DNA from: Nostoc desertorum CM1-VF14
Lineage (GTDB): Bacteria; Cyanobacteriota; Cyanobacteriia; Cyanobacteriales; Nostocaceae
DNA: 64,000 nucleotides
Direction of reading: 5' to 3'
NCBI GenBank assembly: GCA_019359245.1
Contig: JAHHHR010000042.1
Coordinates: 1 to 64,000, forward strand
Of the stretch, positions 8,491 through 15,810 are shown piece by piece. Positions within the stretch are counted from its first letter, which is position 1. The number at the start of each line of letters is the position of its first letter. The position numbers and the translations under genes were made by a program. Below the pieces are notes generated by a model. It did no database searches. It worked only from the letters and a program-made list of their open reading frames with translations, and was not told where the DNA came from.

Positions 8491-8790
8491 TTACAAATCA
8501 AAATCAAGGCTGAATGTTTCTCCATCAGAATCTTCTTCTTCCTCCTCTGTAAATGGAGTTGAACTCCAAGAGGTGACTTTGTTATCTTCAGTATTAATCG
8601 GGGTGAAAGCCACTTGTTGTGTTGGAAATGCACCCTTTCTGAAAGCAAAATAGCAATCAATAATAAAGTAAAGCGTCTCCAGGTAACTCTTGCCTAGTTG
8701 CTGTGATTCGGCAAATATCCGCTCTCGGTAGCTATCTTTGATCCGAACTTTTTCTGGGGTTAAGTCAAGTTTGTCTGCCATTGCGATCAC
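8491..8790 (-). CDS. ParR-like small partner of ParM
   Basis: The product is about 99 aa. Its N-terminal part (MADKLDLTPEKVRIKDSYRE) has the pattern of a ribbon-helix-helix or short DNA-binding domain, and its C-terminal tail is acidic (EEEEEDSDGETFSLDFDL). The GTG start at 8790 overlaps the parM stop by four bases (GTGA), with an alternative ATG three codons inside. In type II plasmid partition systems the adaptor ParR is encoded just downstream of the actin-like ParM, binds the centromere and contacts the ParM filament through its C-terminus. The assignment rests on position and size, since ParR proteins are poorly conserved. Confidence 0.55.
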   Translation of the reverse strand: MIAMADKLDLTPEKVRIKDSYRERIFAESQQLGKSYLETLYFIIDCYFAFRKGAFPTQQVAFTPINTEDNKVTSWSSTPFTEEEEEDSDGETFSLDFDL

Positions 8791-9746
8791 TTAATAGATG
8801 TAGATGCTGAATTCTTGCTGCTGATGGTCTTTGCCATCTCTAAAAGCCCAGAGACATTGGCTTCTACTGGATTGTCCAGGATTTTGAAGCCGTTTTTCTC
8901 CAACAGCTTCTTAAATCCGGGTAAGAGGCAACCTCCACCTATCGCCCAGATTTCATCCCCTTGGTGCCTGGCATCCAATGTGAGATTCACCACTTTCTTC
9001 AAGTATTTTTCATACCAATCTTTTAAACTTGCGCTGTAAACATCTTTGATATCAATGTCACGGCTATATCGGGTATGCCCCATTTCCAAACAAAATCGGA
9101 TTTTGGATGGATCTCCGATTTTTCCGCCATTTAGATGTTTCATTTTTTGGGAGATATCATCGATGAGAACTTCTACACCTATAGGGTAGGCAGTGTGAAC
9201 TTCTCGCTGACCCCGGTTGTAACGAGAATAGAGAGTCGTTCCATTGCCAAAGTCTAAAATGGTTAATTTTTTGGGTAGTGGATGCCCAAATAATGCACCC
9301 ATACCCTCTAGTACAACTTTTAGCACTTCTACTTTCACGTCTGATTGTTTGCCGGCAAGTATTGGCTGATATTCTCCATTGAGTACTTTTTGTAGTTCTG
9401 ATGCCAGAGCAACATCATGTAAACTGACGACTAATTTTAAGTGCCAAGCCTTACGGTGTGGCAGATGTGCCAATGCACCCAATAAAGTCAATAATGCGTT
9501 GTTGACTTTATTTTCATTATTATCGGTGTTGCGGTCAAAATAATTTCCTGTACGGTAAGCTGACTCTCCAACGGTATAAGCACTGCCGTTAAAAACTACA
9601 CGCCCTGGAACATCTTCCATCTCGGCATTGGTTATATAGCTGGGGACACGAACTACTTCAAAGCCATCGACTAAAAGTTTGAGACTTCCATAACCGTTAT
9701 CGAAACCCGCGGGAAAAATTTTTTGCAACGTGTGAATGTTTGACAT
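8787..9746 (-). CDS. parM: Actin-like plasmid segregation protein (ParM/StbA family)
   Basis: The product is an actin-fold ATPase of about 319 aa. The phosphate-1 motif is FDNGYGSLKLL near residue 15, the phosphate-2 motif is ILDFGNGTTLYSRY near the middle, and the adenosine motif is WAIGGGCLLPGF near the end. The ParM/Alp family polymerises into filaments that push plasmid copies apart. The ATG at 9746 is preferred to a GTG six codons upstream because conserved sequence starts just after it. The parR-like gene overlaps its 3' end, and a repeat-rich candidate centromere precedes it. Confidence 0.85.
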   Translation of the reverse strand: MSNIHTLQKIFPAGFDNGYGSLKLLVDGFEVVRVPSYITNAEMEDVPGRVVFNGSAYTVGESAYRTGNYFDRNTDNNENKVNNALLTLLGALAHLPHRKAWHLKLVVSLHDVALASELQKVLNGEYQPILAGKQSDVKVEVLKVVLEGMGALFGHPLPKKLTILDFGNGTTLYSRYNRGQREVHTAYPIGVEVLIDDISQKMKHLNGGKIGDPSKIRFCLEMGHTRYSRDIDIKDVYSASLKDWYEKYLKKVVNLTLDARHQGDEIWAIGGGCLLPGFKKLLEKNGFKILDNPVEANVSGLLEMAKTISSKNSASTSIK

Positions 9747-9871
9747 AGGCTTTAAGTAATACACAATAAGTTGTGAAAATTATCTGTTCAAGTGATCTGC
9801 AAAAGCAAGAGAAAGAAGAATAAAATAACTTCACTCTTATTTTCCTAACTCAAGAGCTTATCATAACCCCT

Positions 9872-10011
9872 TGGGGGCTAAGTGGGGTGCAAAATCTCAA
9901 TTAATCAAATATACCCCACTTAGCACCTATATACACCCTATATAGGTGTCAAAATGTCCCCAAAGTCTTGAGCTATTGTTGGGGTATATATAGCCCCCAT
10001 ATAGCCCCCAT
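9872..10011. repeat. Repeat-rich candidate centromere (parC-like) upstream of parM
   Basis: This short non-coding stretch holds several nested repeats. GCTAAGTGGGGT (9877-9888) is inverted as ACCCCACTTAGC (9913-9924). CACCTATAT (9924-9932) is inverted as ATATAGGTG (9940-9948). ATAGCCCCCAT is repeated in tandem at 9990-10000 and 10001-10011. TGGGGGCTA (9872-9880) is the inverse of the TAGCCCCCA cores at 9991 and 10002. Position directly upstream of parM fits the usual order parC-parM-parR, where ParR binds such repeats and also represses the promoter. The rest of the gap to 10161 is AT-rich with no gene seen. Confidence 0.6.
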
Positions 10012-10161
10012 CAGGATTTTTTGAAATCTTTTTACCAATGCAGCAAAAATTAATTTAGATCATCGTTGACTTTTTGATTTATACTTTAATGTCAATTTTT
10101 TGTTGAAAAGCAATTCAGTTTTGATCTTTAACTTCTTGATTACTATGTAACGAGTGCGTTA

Positions 10162-10677
10162 TTACTTGCTGACAGGTTCAGCTTTCTCTACTGAATTATC
10201 ATTCACACCCAAAGTCCATTCCAAAGGAGTTTTTTGGAGGTAAGGTTTTACTACTTGCCGATAAACATCATAATTAGTAGGTAGGGTCTGCTGAGAATTA
10301 CCCACTCCATAGGTCAGTTTGTACTTTACATCTTTGATTAATTCAGGTTTTCCAGCCTCTTCTTGAGGTCTTTTGTGTTGTTCAACTTCATCAACACTTG
10401 GTCGCGGCGGTAAAGTAGGCCACCATAGCCCTCTGTCATCTGGGCCAACAACTGCTCCTGGCGGTTTCAATCCATTCCGATTCAACACTGAAGTATTTGC
10501 AAAGATTTCAATACGTGGCTGTGGTTGACTTGTTAGGTTATTCGCATACTTGATTTGCCAGGAGTAACTGGTGAGTGCTGTAGCTTCATACTGTTCAGCA
10601 GTTGTAGTACTGCAACTAGTTAATGTCAGTGCTGTTAGTGCGGTTATTATTGAGGGTAAAAATCTCAGGTTTTGCAT
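10162..10677 (-). CDS. Putative lipoprotein
   Basis: The product is about 171 aa. It opens with a signal peptide ending in a lipobox (LTALTLTSCSTT), so it should be lipidated on Cys and anchored in a membrane. The ATG at 10677 is preferred over a GTG ten codons upstream because the signal peptide then starts correctly (MQNLRFLPSIITALTALTL). The mature part is Pro-rich (KPPGAVVGPDDRGLWWPTLP) with no recognised domain. It lies 51 bases downstream of the zinc-ribbon gene, probably in one transcript. Confidence 0.6.
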   Translation of the reverse strand: MQNLRFLPSIITALTALTLTSCSTTTAEQYEATALTSYSWQIKYANNLTSQPQPRIEIFANTSVLNRNGLKPPGAVVGPDDRGLWWPTLPPRPSVDEVEQHKRPQEEAGKPELIKDVKYKLTYGVGNSQQTLPTNYDVYRQVVKPYLQKTPLEWTLGVNDNSVEKAEPVSK

Positions 10678-10728
10678 TATCAGTTGTAAATATCTTTTAC
10701 CAATCACTCTTGAAGAGGTTGTGTGCCA

Positions 10729-11322
10729 TCATTGCTGCCAAGGTGAAGGAATCGCTGTTGTCGAAAGCACTTCCCTTGCTTCCAGCCTAATCGCTGTTTG
10801 CTCACAGTTGGGGCATTTTACCTTTGTGAAAATCACTGAAGGTCGTCCTTTGTACTCGCCCATTACGCGTTCCCCGGTGTATTCGCTGATTATCCCTTGC
10901 TTGCAGTGGTAGCACTCGAATATCACACGCCCTACCTCCGAGTTGCAATCCAGGAATTGCATGCGCTGACAGGCCTCTGGCGGTAATTCTTCTTCTTCAT
11001 CGCTCTTTGTCAATTGACCCTGTTGCTTGGGCTGTCGCGGTAATTTGGATTTTCTCTTGTCAGCAGAGGTACGTTTGGCTTTACTTTTCTCTAAATGTTG
11101 CGGTTTTTCAGCAGCGTTTGTCTTTGACCTTACAAGAGGTATTACCTCTGCTTGGGCTGGCTGCTCAACTGACGGCAGATCAACACTGGGAGTAATGTCA
11201 GGCTGAGAGATTGGCTGCTGTTTATCTACTGGTTTATAAGCTACAAGGTCAAGCTTTGGACTTGGGTCGTTGGGTTTTGGCTGTTGTTTAGGTAGCTTGG
11301 ACGATTGCTCTTTTGATTTCAT
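10729..11322 (-). CDS. Hypothetical protein with a C-terminal zinc ribbon
   Basis: The 197-aa product has a long low-complexity N-terminal region rich in Lys, Pro and Gln. A compact C-terminal domain follows with two Cys pairs, CYHCKQGIIS and KCPNCEQTAIRL, that form a four-Cys zinc ribbon. Zinc ribbons of this type bind nucleic acid or protein. The partner is unknown. It is the upstream gene of a leftward pair with the lipoprotein, and it diverges from parA across 255 bases that should hold both promoters. Confidence 0.55.
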   Translation of the reverse strand: MKSKEQSSKLPKQQPKPNDPSPKLDLVAYKPVDKQQPISQPDITPSVDLPSVEQPAQAEVIPLVRSKTNAAEKPQHLEKSKAKRTSADKRKSKLPRQPKQQGQLTKSDEEEELPPEACQRMQFLDCNSEVGRVIFECYHCKQGIISEYTGERVMGEYKGRPSVIFTKVKCPNCEQTAIRLEAREVLSTTAIPSPWQQ

Positions 11323-11577
11323 CAGAACTTTTTATGTGGACTTGGGGAAATATTTATTTTAAGCGCCAATTTATTTCACTAAATCGCTCCTCATCGCCAG
11401 AATGAAAGTATAGTTAGCTTTTTAGGTTACAAGCAATTTGGAGCATTAGTTTTTCATTACTTTGGTGTAAAACTTGTGAAAATCTTTGCAGTCTACTTAA
11501 ATTGTCATAGAATCGGTTCATTCTGTAACTAATATATATATGTTTTTTCATCAAAAATCGCATAGTACTAAGAAAAT

Positions 11578-12330
11578 ATGATTATCGCAGTTACTAATCA
11601 AAAGGGAGGAGTAGCCAAGACAACCTCTACTATTGCACTAAGTGGATTGCTGGCAGAAAGTTCCTCCTGCCTTGTAGTTGACTTTGATCCCCAAGGCAAT
11701 TTAACCACAGGTCTAGGAATTAAGATTCAGCCAGGGCAGATGACTGCTTATGAAGTACTTACAGATCGTAAACAGAGCGCATCTGAAACTATTATTGACA
11801 CTGAGTACGGAATCAAGCTGATTCCGGCTGACATATCTCTAGCATCTGGAGAAAAGCAAATTTTGACCTCAGCAGATAATAGCCGAATCCTGAGAAAGAA
11901 ATTGAATCCTTTACGGCAAGAATTTGCTCATATCCTCATTGATTGTCCACCTAGCTTAGGTATGTTGACTTTAAATGCACTAATGGCAGCAGATGCAGTC
12001 TTGATCCCCGTTCAATGTCAGTTTTTTGCTTTAGAAGGCTTACGACAATTATTGGAAACTATCGAAAGTCTTCGTGATGAAGACACTCACCCCAATTTGC
12101 AAATTTTAGGAGTCTTGCCTACAATGGCAGACCGTACACTCACGACCCAAGATGCTCTCAAAACTCTTAAAACTAAACTTCCTGGGGTCAAAATTTTTGA
12201 ACCAGTTCCTAAGTCTGTTCAGTTTCCAGAGTCCAACTTGGCGCGTCAACCAATTCATCGATATACCACAGAAAGAAAATTGATTGAACCTTATCAAGAA
12301 ATCGCCAGGGAAATGGCAGAACAGGAGTAA
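11578..12330 (+). CDS. parA: ParA-type partition ATPase
   Basis: The 250-aa product carries the deviant Walker A motif of ParA/Soj ATPases at residues 8-17 (QKGGVAKTTS). It also has the switch I region (VVDFDPQGNLTTGLG) and Walker B (ILIDCPPSLGMLTLNAL). There is no N-terminal DNA-binding extension, so it is of the short Soj-like type that does not itself repress the operon. ParA binds the nucleoid and moves ParB-bound plasmid. The stop and the parB start are separated by a single base (TAATATG), so translation is probably coupled. Confidence 0.93.
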   Translation: MIIAVTNQKGGVAKTTSTIALSGLLAESSSCLVVDFDPQGNLTTGLGIKIQPGQMTAYEVLTDRKQSASETIIDTEYGIKLIPADISLASGEKQILTSADNSRILRKKLNPLRQEFAHILIDCPPSLGMLTLNALMAADAVLIPVQCQFFALEGLRQLLETIESLRDEDTHPNLQILGVLPTMADRTLTTQDALKTLKTKLPGVKIFEPVPKSVQFPESNLARQPIHRYTTERKLIEPYQEIAREMAEQE

Positions 12331-12331
12331 T

Positions 12332-13285
12332 ATGACGAAGCGGCGCTTGTCAATGGCAGATGAAATGGAATTTCCGAATAAAACCAGACAATTCCTTGAC
12401 TTAGTAGGAGTTACCAATAATCCTCAACTTTCGGAAAACGAATCTATTGAACAATCTTTATTAATAACTCAAATTCACCTAGCTGCTCATCAGCCTCGGC
12501 GTTATTTTTCAATTCAAGGAATGGAAAGCCTAGTTGCTTCCATTCGTGAACATGGCATCTTGCAGCCACTGCTTGTCCGACCGTTAGAATCCGGTAATTA
12601 TGAATTGATTGCTGGTGAACGTCGCTACCGTGCGGCTCAAACTCTTGGAATGGAGCATGTTCCGGTTATTATCCGCCATCTCAATGACCAAGATGCTTTC
12701 CAAGTCGCCCTCCTCGAAAATTTGCAACGGGAAGATTTAAATCCGGTTGAGGAAACTGAAGCTATTTTGCAACTGCTATCTATCCGCTTGGAATGCTCTC
12801 AAGGAGAAGTTATTTCCCTACTCAATCATATTGCTAACCGACAAAAGCAAAAAACAGAAATTACGAACAACGTTGTTCGTAACCAATGGGAAATGGTAGA
12901 AAAGATATTTTCAGTAATAGGTAGGTTGACTCCAGACAGTTTTCGTAGCCATCGCCTACCTTTACTAAATTTACCTAAAGATGTTCTAGAAACTTTGCGC
13001 CAAGGACAACTAGAATATACCAAAGCTCGTATCATCGCTCACTTGAAAGACAAAGATCAGCGACATCAACTTCTAGTGAAAACTATTGAAGAAAATCTTT
13101 CAGTTAGAGATATCAAAAGTTACATTCAATCAGTTCAACCTCCTAAGTCTTCTCAGCCGAATATCCTTCCTAATCGGATGAAGGAAGCCTATCAGCGAGT
13201 TAAGCAAGCTAAAATCTGGGAAGATCCTAATAAAGCAAAAGTTTTAGATAAGTTGTTAGGGCAAATTGAAGCTTTATTAGAGTAA
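12332..13285 (+). CDS. parB: ParB-type partition protein
   Basis: The product is about 317 aa. The ParB N-terminal CTP-binding domain is clear: HQPRRYF (equivalent to the first ParB box) and the GERRYRAAQTLG motif, followed by LLENLQREDLNPVEE, which leads into the helix-turn-helix region. The ATG at 12332 follows the parA stop after one base. A longer frame reaches 16 codons further into parA, but that overlap is not needed. A 22-bp perfect palindrome inside this gene is a candidate parS. Confidence 0.92.
   Translation: MTKRRLSMADEMEFPNKTRQFLDLVGVTNNPQLSENESIEQSLLITQIHLAAHQPRRYFSIQGMESLVASIREHGILQPLLVRPLESGNYELIAGERRYRAAQTLGMEHVPVIIRHLNDQDAFQVALLENLQREDLNPVEETEAILQLLSIRLECSQGEVISLLNHIANRQKQKTEITNNVVRNQWEMVEKIFSVIGRLTPDSFRSHRLPLLNLPKDVLETLRQGQLEYTKARIIAHLKDKDQRHQLLVKTIEENLSVRDIKSYIQSVQPPKSSQPNILPNRMKEAYQRVKQAKIWEDPNKAKVLDKLLGQIEALLE
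12861..12882. promoter_or_regulatory. Candidate parS: perfect 22-bp palindrome inside parB
   Basis: TTACGAACAAC followed by its exact inverse GTTGTTCGTAA makes a perfect palindrome in the coding sequence of parB (encoding ITNNVVRNQ). Centromere sites of ParB are short perfect palindromes and are known to lie within or next to the par genes in other bacteria. The sequence differs from the chromosomal consensus, as expected for a plasmid system. A half-site, CGTTGTTCG, occurs at 19890-19898 in the AlkB-like gene. Confidence 0.55.
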
Positions 13286-13591
13286 AATCTATGGTTTTTT
13301 ACAACATATTTTACTCTCCTCACCAACCTTTGAGGCGTAGCTTGCATAGCTTGCGCTCGTAGTCATCGTATGGTGAAGCAAAGCAGCATCTTCGACTTTA
13401 TCATCTGCTATTATTGTAATCTCAAAATATAGTATTTATGTACTATGATGGAACTGAATTCCAGTATTGTAATAATGTGCGGCATCTGATCATAAACAAT
13501 GTCCACTCCCCTTAATCTTTCCCCTCAACAAGTAAGTGCCTTTCCTCAACACGAAACAATCACCGGAGTCGTAGAACGCCTAACTTTTTAC

Positions 13592-13616
13592 CTAGCGTGG
13601 CAAAACTTACTAGAGA
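13592..13616 (+). repeat. Left terminal inverted repeat of the IS
   Basis: This end matches 15241-15265 in reverse complement over 25 bases without mismatch. The first 12 bases (CTAGCGTGGCAA), with three more upstream, also occur at 4939-4953 with no IS attached. Confidence 0.85.
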
Positions 13617-15201
13617 AGACGACTCTCTAAATTAGCCAAGTAACCCTTGGGGTCTCTGCGAAATCGATACTGTTCAATTCTAGCTTTGTGGTGTTTTTGC
13701 AATTGAGAGCGTAATTCGAGCCAAGTATGAATATCAACTTGTGCTAAATCAGATGCGGTAAAAGAATGAAGTTTAGTAGCGATTGCACAGGCAAGTTTGA
13801 CAGAACCACGAATAACAAGGGATGAGGGGGCAACCTTACGACCAGTACAACGACGTTGATGATGACGTAGCATACCAAAAGCGTGTTCTAAGTCATTATT
13901 AGTTCTGGGAAAATCTTCAATTTCGTAACAATGAAAAAGTCCAGACCAGTAGCTATGAGTGGTTTTTATAAAGTTATCGATTGCAGTGTTCAGCGTACCA
14001 GCCTTCTGCTTTTGTTGGGACATTTCTGTTAATAGTTGCTGATAACTTTGTTTGACCCCAGCAGCATTAAGACCTATTTTATTATTGAGAATATCACTAG
14101 CTTTATCAACCCACTGATATGCAACCCTCACAGGTGAAAATAAAGATGCAGTCGCAGATAAACCCTTAGCTATCAGGTGTTTTAGGTTGACTAAGGGTGG
14201 GGTTAAAGCACTTTTTTTTCCATCCGTTCTAAGCTTTGCTCTATCAATGTCAAATTTTCTTGTAACTTTAATCCTGATGCCTCTAACGGTGGATGACCAT
14301 CATTAGTTATAGAACTACGTACTGCCGAGCAATAATCTTCGATAATAGTTGCCATTTCCTGAGTTTCATTAGTAACACTACGTTCAATGTCTCGTAATCC
14401 TCTAACTTTTTTCTTTAATTCCTTTTTTGCATGTCGATCTGCCTCATATATGGGTTTAATCGCTTCCTTCAGGTAATGGTAATGACATAAACCGTGAGCA
14501 ATTTTAGGTAATGCTAACCTAACAGCTTTGCGAATTGATTGTTGCCCATCACTAACAACTCCATCAATTGGTACATCCAGAGTATTAGCTACTTCTAATA
14601 ATAACGCCACTAAATCTTCATTTCTTGATGATAATAAGGTTTTAGCTAGTAAGATTTCTCCTGATAAGCAATCTCGAATTACCCATAATACCTCATGTCC
14701 AATTTCTGGCTGCATCCCATCAATGGCTAATATCACCCGTCCTTGATTAGCCACTATTGCTTTTAATCTTTTATGGTCTTTTAGCCATAAAGAATTTTCT
14801 CGTCATATCTGTCAATTAGGTGTGTGACCGTTCGTTTACTTATACATATACCCTTTAATTCAAGGTGAGCGTGTATTTGGGTAACACTTCTATGTTCCTG
14901 GTAGCGTAATGCTCCTATATAAGCAATCACATCTAAACCAAATTCGTTTTGTGGTAGAGCGAGTGACCCTTCTTGCTCTGGGCGATATGCTTTTTTATAC
15001 CGCAGACATGACTTATTTCGACATTGCCGAATTTTTAGCTGTAGTTCTACTACCCCATTTAACGTTCTTATATGTCGAGGATTATTGTATTCATTCCACA
15101 TTGCTTGACCGCACGAAGGGCATTTTTTTTGAACACAATCTAGTACTTCAAACGATGTTGCCTCTGGTTTTAAACTTTTTCTTACCAAGTTTTTGCACCA
15201 T
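13610..15201 (-). pseudogene. DDE transposase split into three frames at A-runs
   Basis: The coding region is spread over three leftward frames: 15188-14781, 14754-14203 and 14131-13610. The first part has a zinc ribbon (CPSCGQAM and CRNKSC). The second has the catalytic Asp residues (VILAIDGMQ and GVVSDGQQS). The third has the likely catalytic Glu (NDLEHAFGMLRHH). The breaks fall at runs of A: an A5 near 15193 between the ATG at 15201 and the first frame, an A4 near 14797, and an A8 near 14213. A -1 shift at the last two joins the frames seamlessly (into SLWLKDHKRLK and TPPLVNLKHL). It is either a decayed gene, one expressed by slippage, or affected by homopolymer errors. Confidence 0.8.
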
Positions 15202-15240
15202 TATTTCGCTACAAGCTCAAGATTACAGGATTTCTGCTCC

Positions 15241-15265
15241 TCTCTAGTAAGTTTTGCCACGCTAG
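15241..15265 (-). repeat. Right terminal inverted repeat of the IS
   Basis: This is the exact reverse complement of the left end. It lies 40 bases upstream of the apparent ATG of the transposase at 15201. Confidence 0.85.
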
Positions 15266-15504
15266 ACCTACACCGCCATCAACCAATCGCACACCACAGA
15301 CCTAAAGCCGCCTCCAAAGTTAACCCAAAGGAGCCACTGCCCCAGATATCCATTCTAGAACGCTTCACCATCAGCAACGCCGATAAAAAAGCCAATTGTT
15401 TTGAGATTGATTGGATTAAATAGGCTAAGAGCCAGATTAGGAGAGGCTTTGAAACAAAGGTATAATTTTCTGTGACAAAAGTGATAGGGCAGTATAAAAA
15501 GCAA

Positions 15505-15714
15505 ATGGTGAATAAAAAATGGGCAGTTAAACGACTGACAGTAAATCTCACATCAACAGAAAGACAGAAATTAGAACAATACTGTGCAAAAACAGGAAGA
15601 CCCTTTAACGATGTAATTCGGGAATTACTGCGTTCTTTAAAGGTTGATAGTGAGGAAGCATCGGAAATTCCACCAGACTCTGAAGTTTCAGAATTAGCTA
15701 GGCTTCAAAAATAA
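15505..15714 (+). CDS. Small ribbon-helix-helix-type DNA-binding protein
   Basis: The product is about 69 aa. The pattern KRLTVNLTSTERQKLEQYCA followed by TGRPFNDVIRELLRSL is a beta strand plus two helices, as in CopG/Arc-type regulators. Such proteins often control plasmid copy number or partition, or are antitoxins, but no toxin gene is adjacent. The ATG at 15505 is preferred; a GTG at 15472 would add 11 residues with no better ribosome-binding site. It lies tail to tail with the replication gene, 96 bases away. Confidence 0.65.
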   Translation: MVNKKWAVKRLTVNLTSTERQKLEQYCAKTGRPFNDVIRELLRSLKVDSEEASEIPPDSEVSELARLQK

Positions 15715-15810
15715 GCCAATTAATGAAGAAGAGAATATTATAGGACTGTTTACGAGACTCAAATGATGTTCGAGGGATTAACAGTCAACTGCTCTATATC
15801 GAATGGAAAA

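Larger units (their letters stand above)
13592..15265. mobile_element. Insertion sequence with perfect 25-bp terminal inverted repeats
   Basis: CTAGCGTGGCAAAACTTACT continuing to AGAGA at 13592-13616 is exactly inverted at 15241-15265. The outermost four bases, CTAG, are palindromic and may be the target duplication and not part of the ends. The 1.67-kb element encodes one leftward DDE transposase. The perfect ends suggest recent activity. I cannot name the IS family with certainty; the zinc-ribbon plus DDE layout recalls ISL3- or ISNCY-like elements. Confidence 0.85.
13499..15423 (+). pseudogene. Small gene interrupted by the IS; N-terminus resembles RecD-like helicases
   Basis: The left part (ATG at 13499) encodes MSTPLNLSPQQVSAF and then ETITGVVERLTFY, the style of the N-terminus of cyanobacterial RecD-like SF1 helicases. 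The IS begins immediately after. On the far side a frame continues at 15266 and ends at TAG 15421-15423 with ILERFTISNADKKANCFEI. If the CTAG found at both IS ends is counted once, the two halves join in frame to about 84 codons. The right half does not look like the rest of a helicase, so the gene may already have been a remnant before insertion. Confidence 0.45.

Noticed and set aside
13286..13498. A gene or parS cluster between parB and the IS
   Set aside because: Only short Nostoc-style repeat fragments (for example GGCGTAGCTTGCATAGCTTG) are visible, with no palindrome matching the one in parB.
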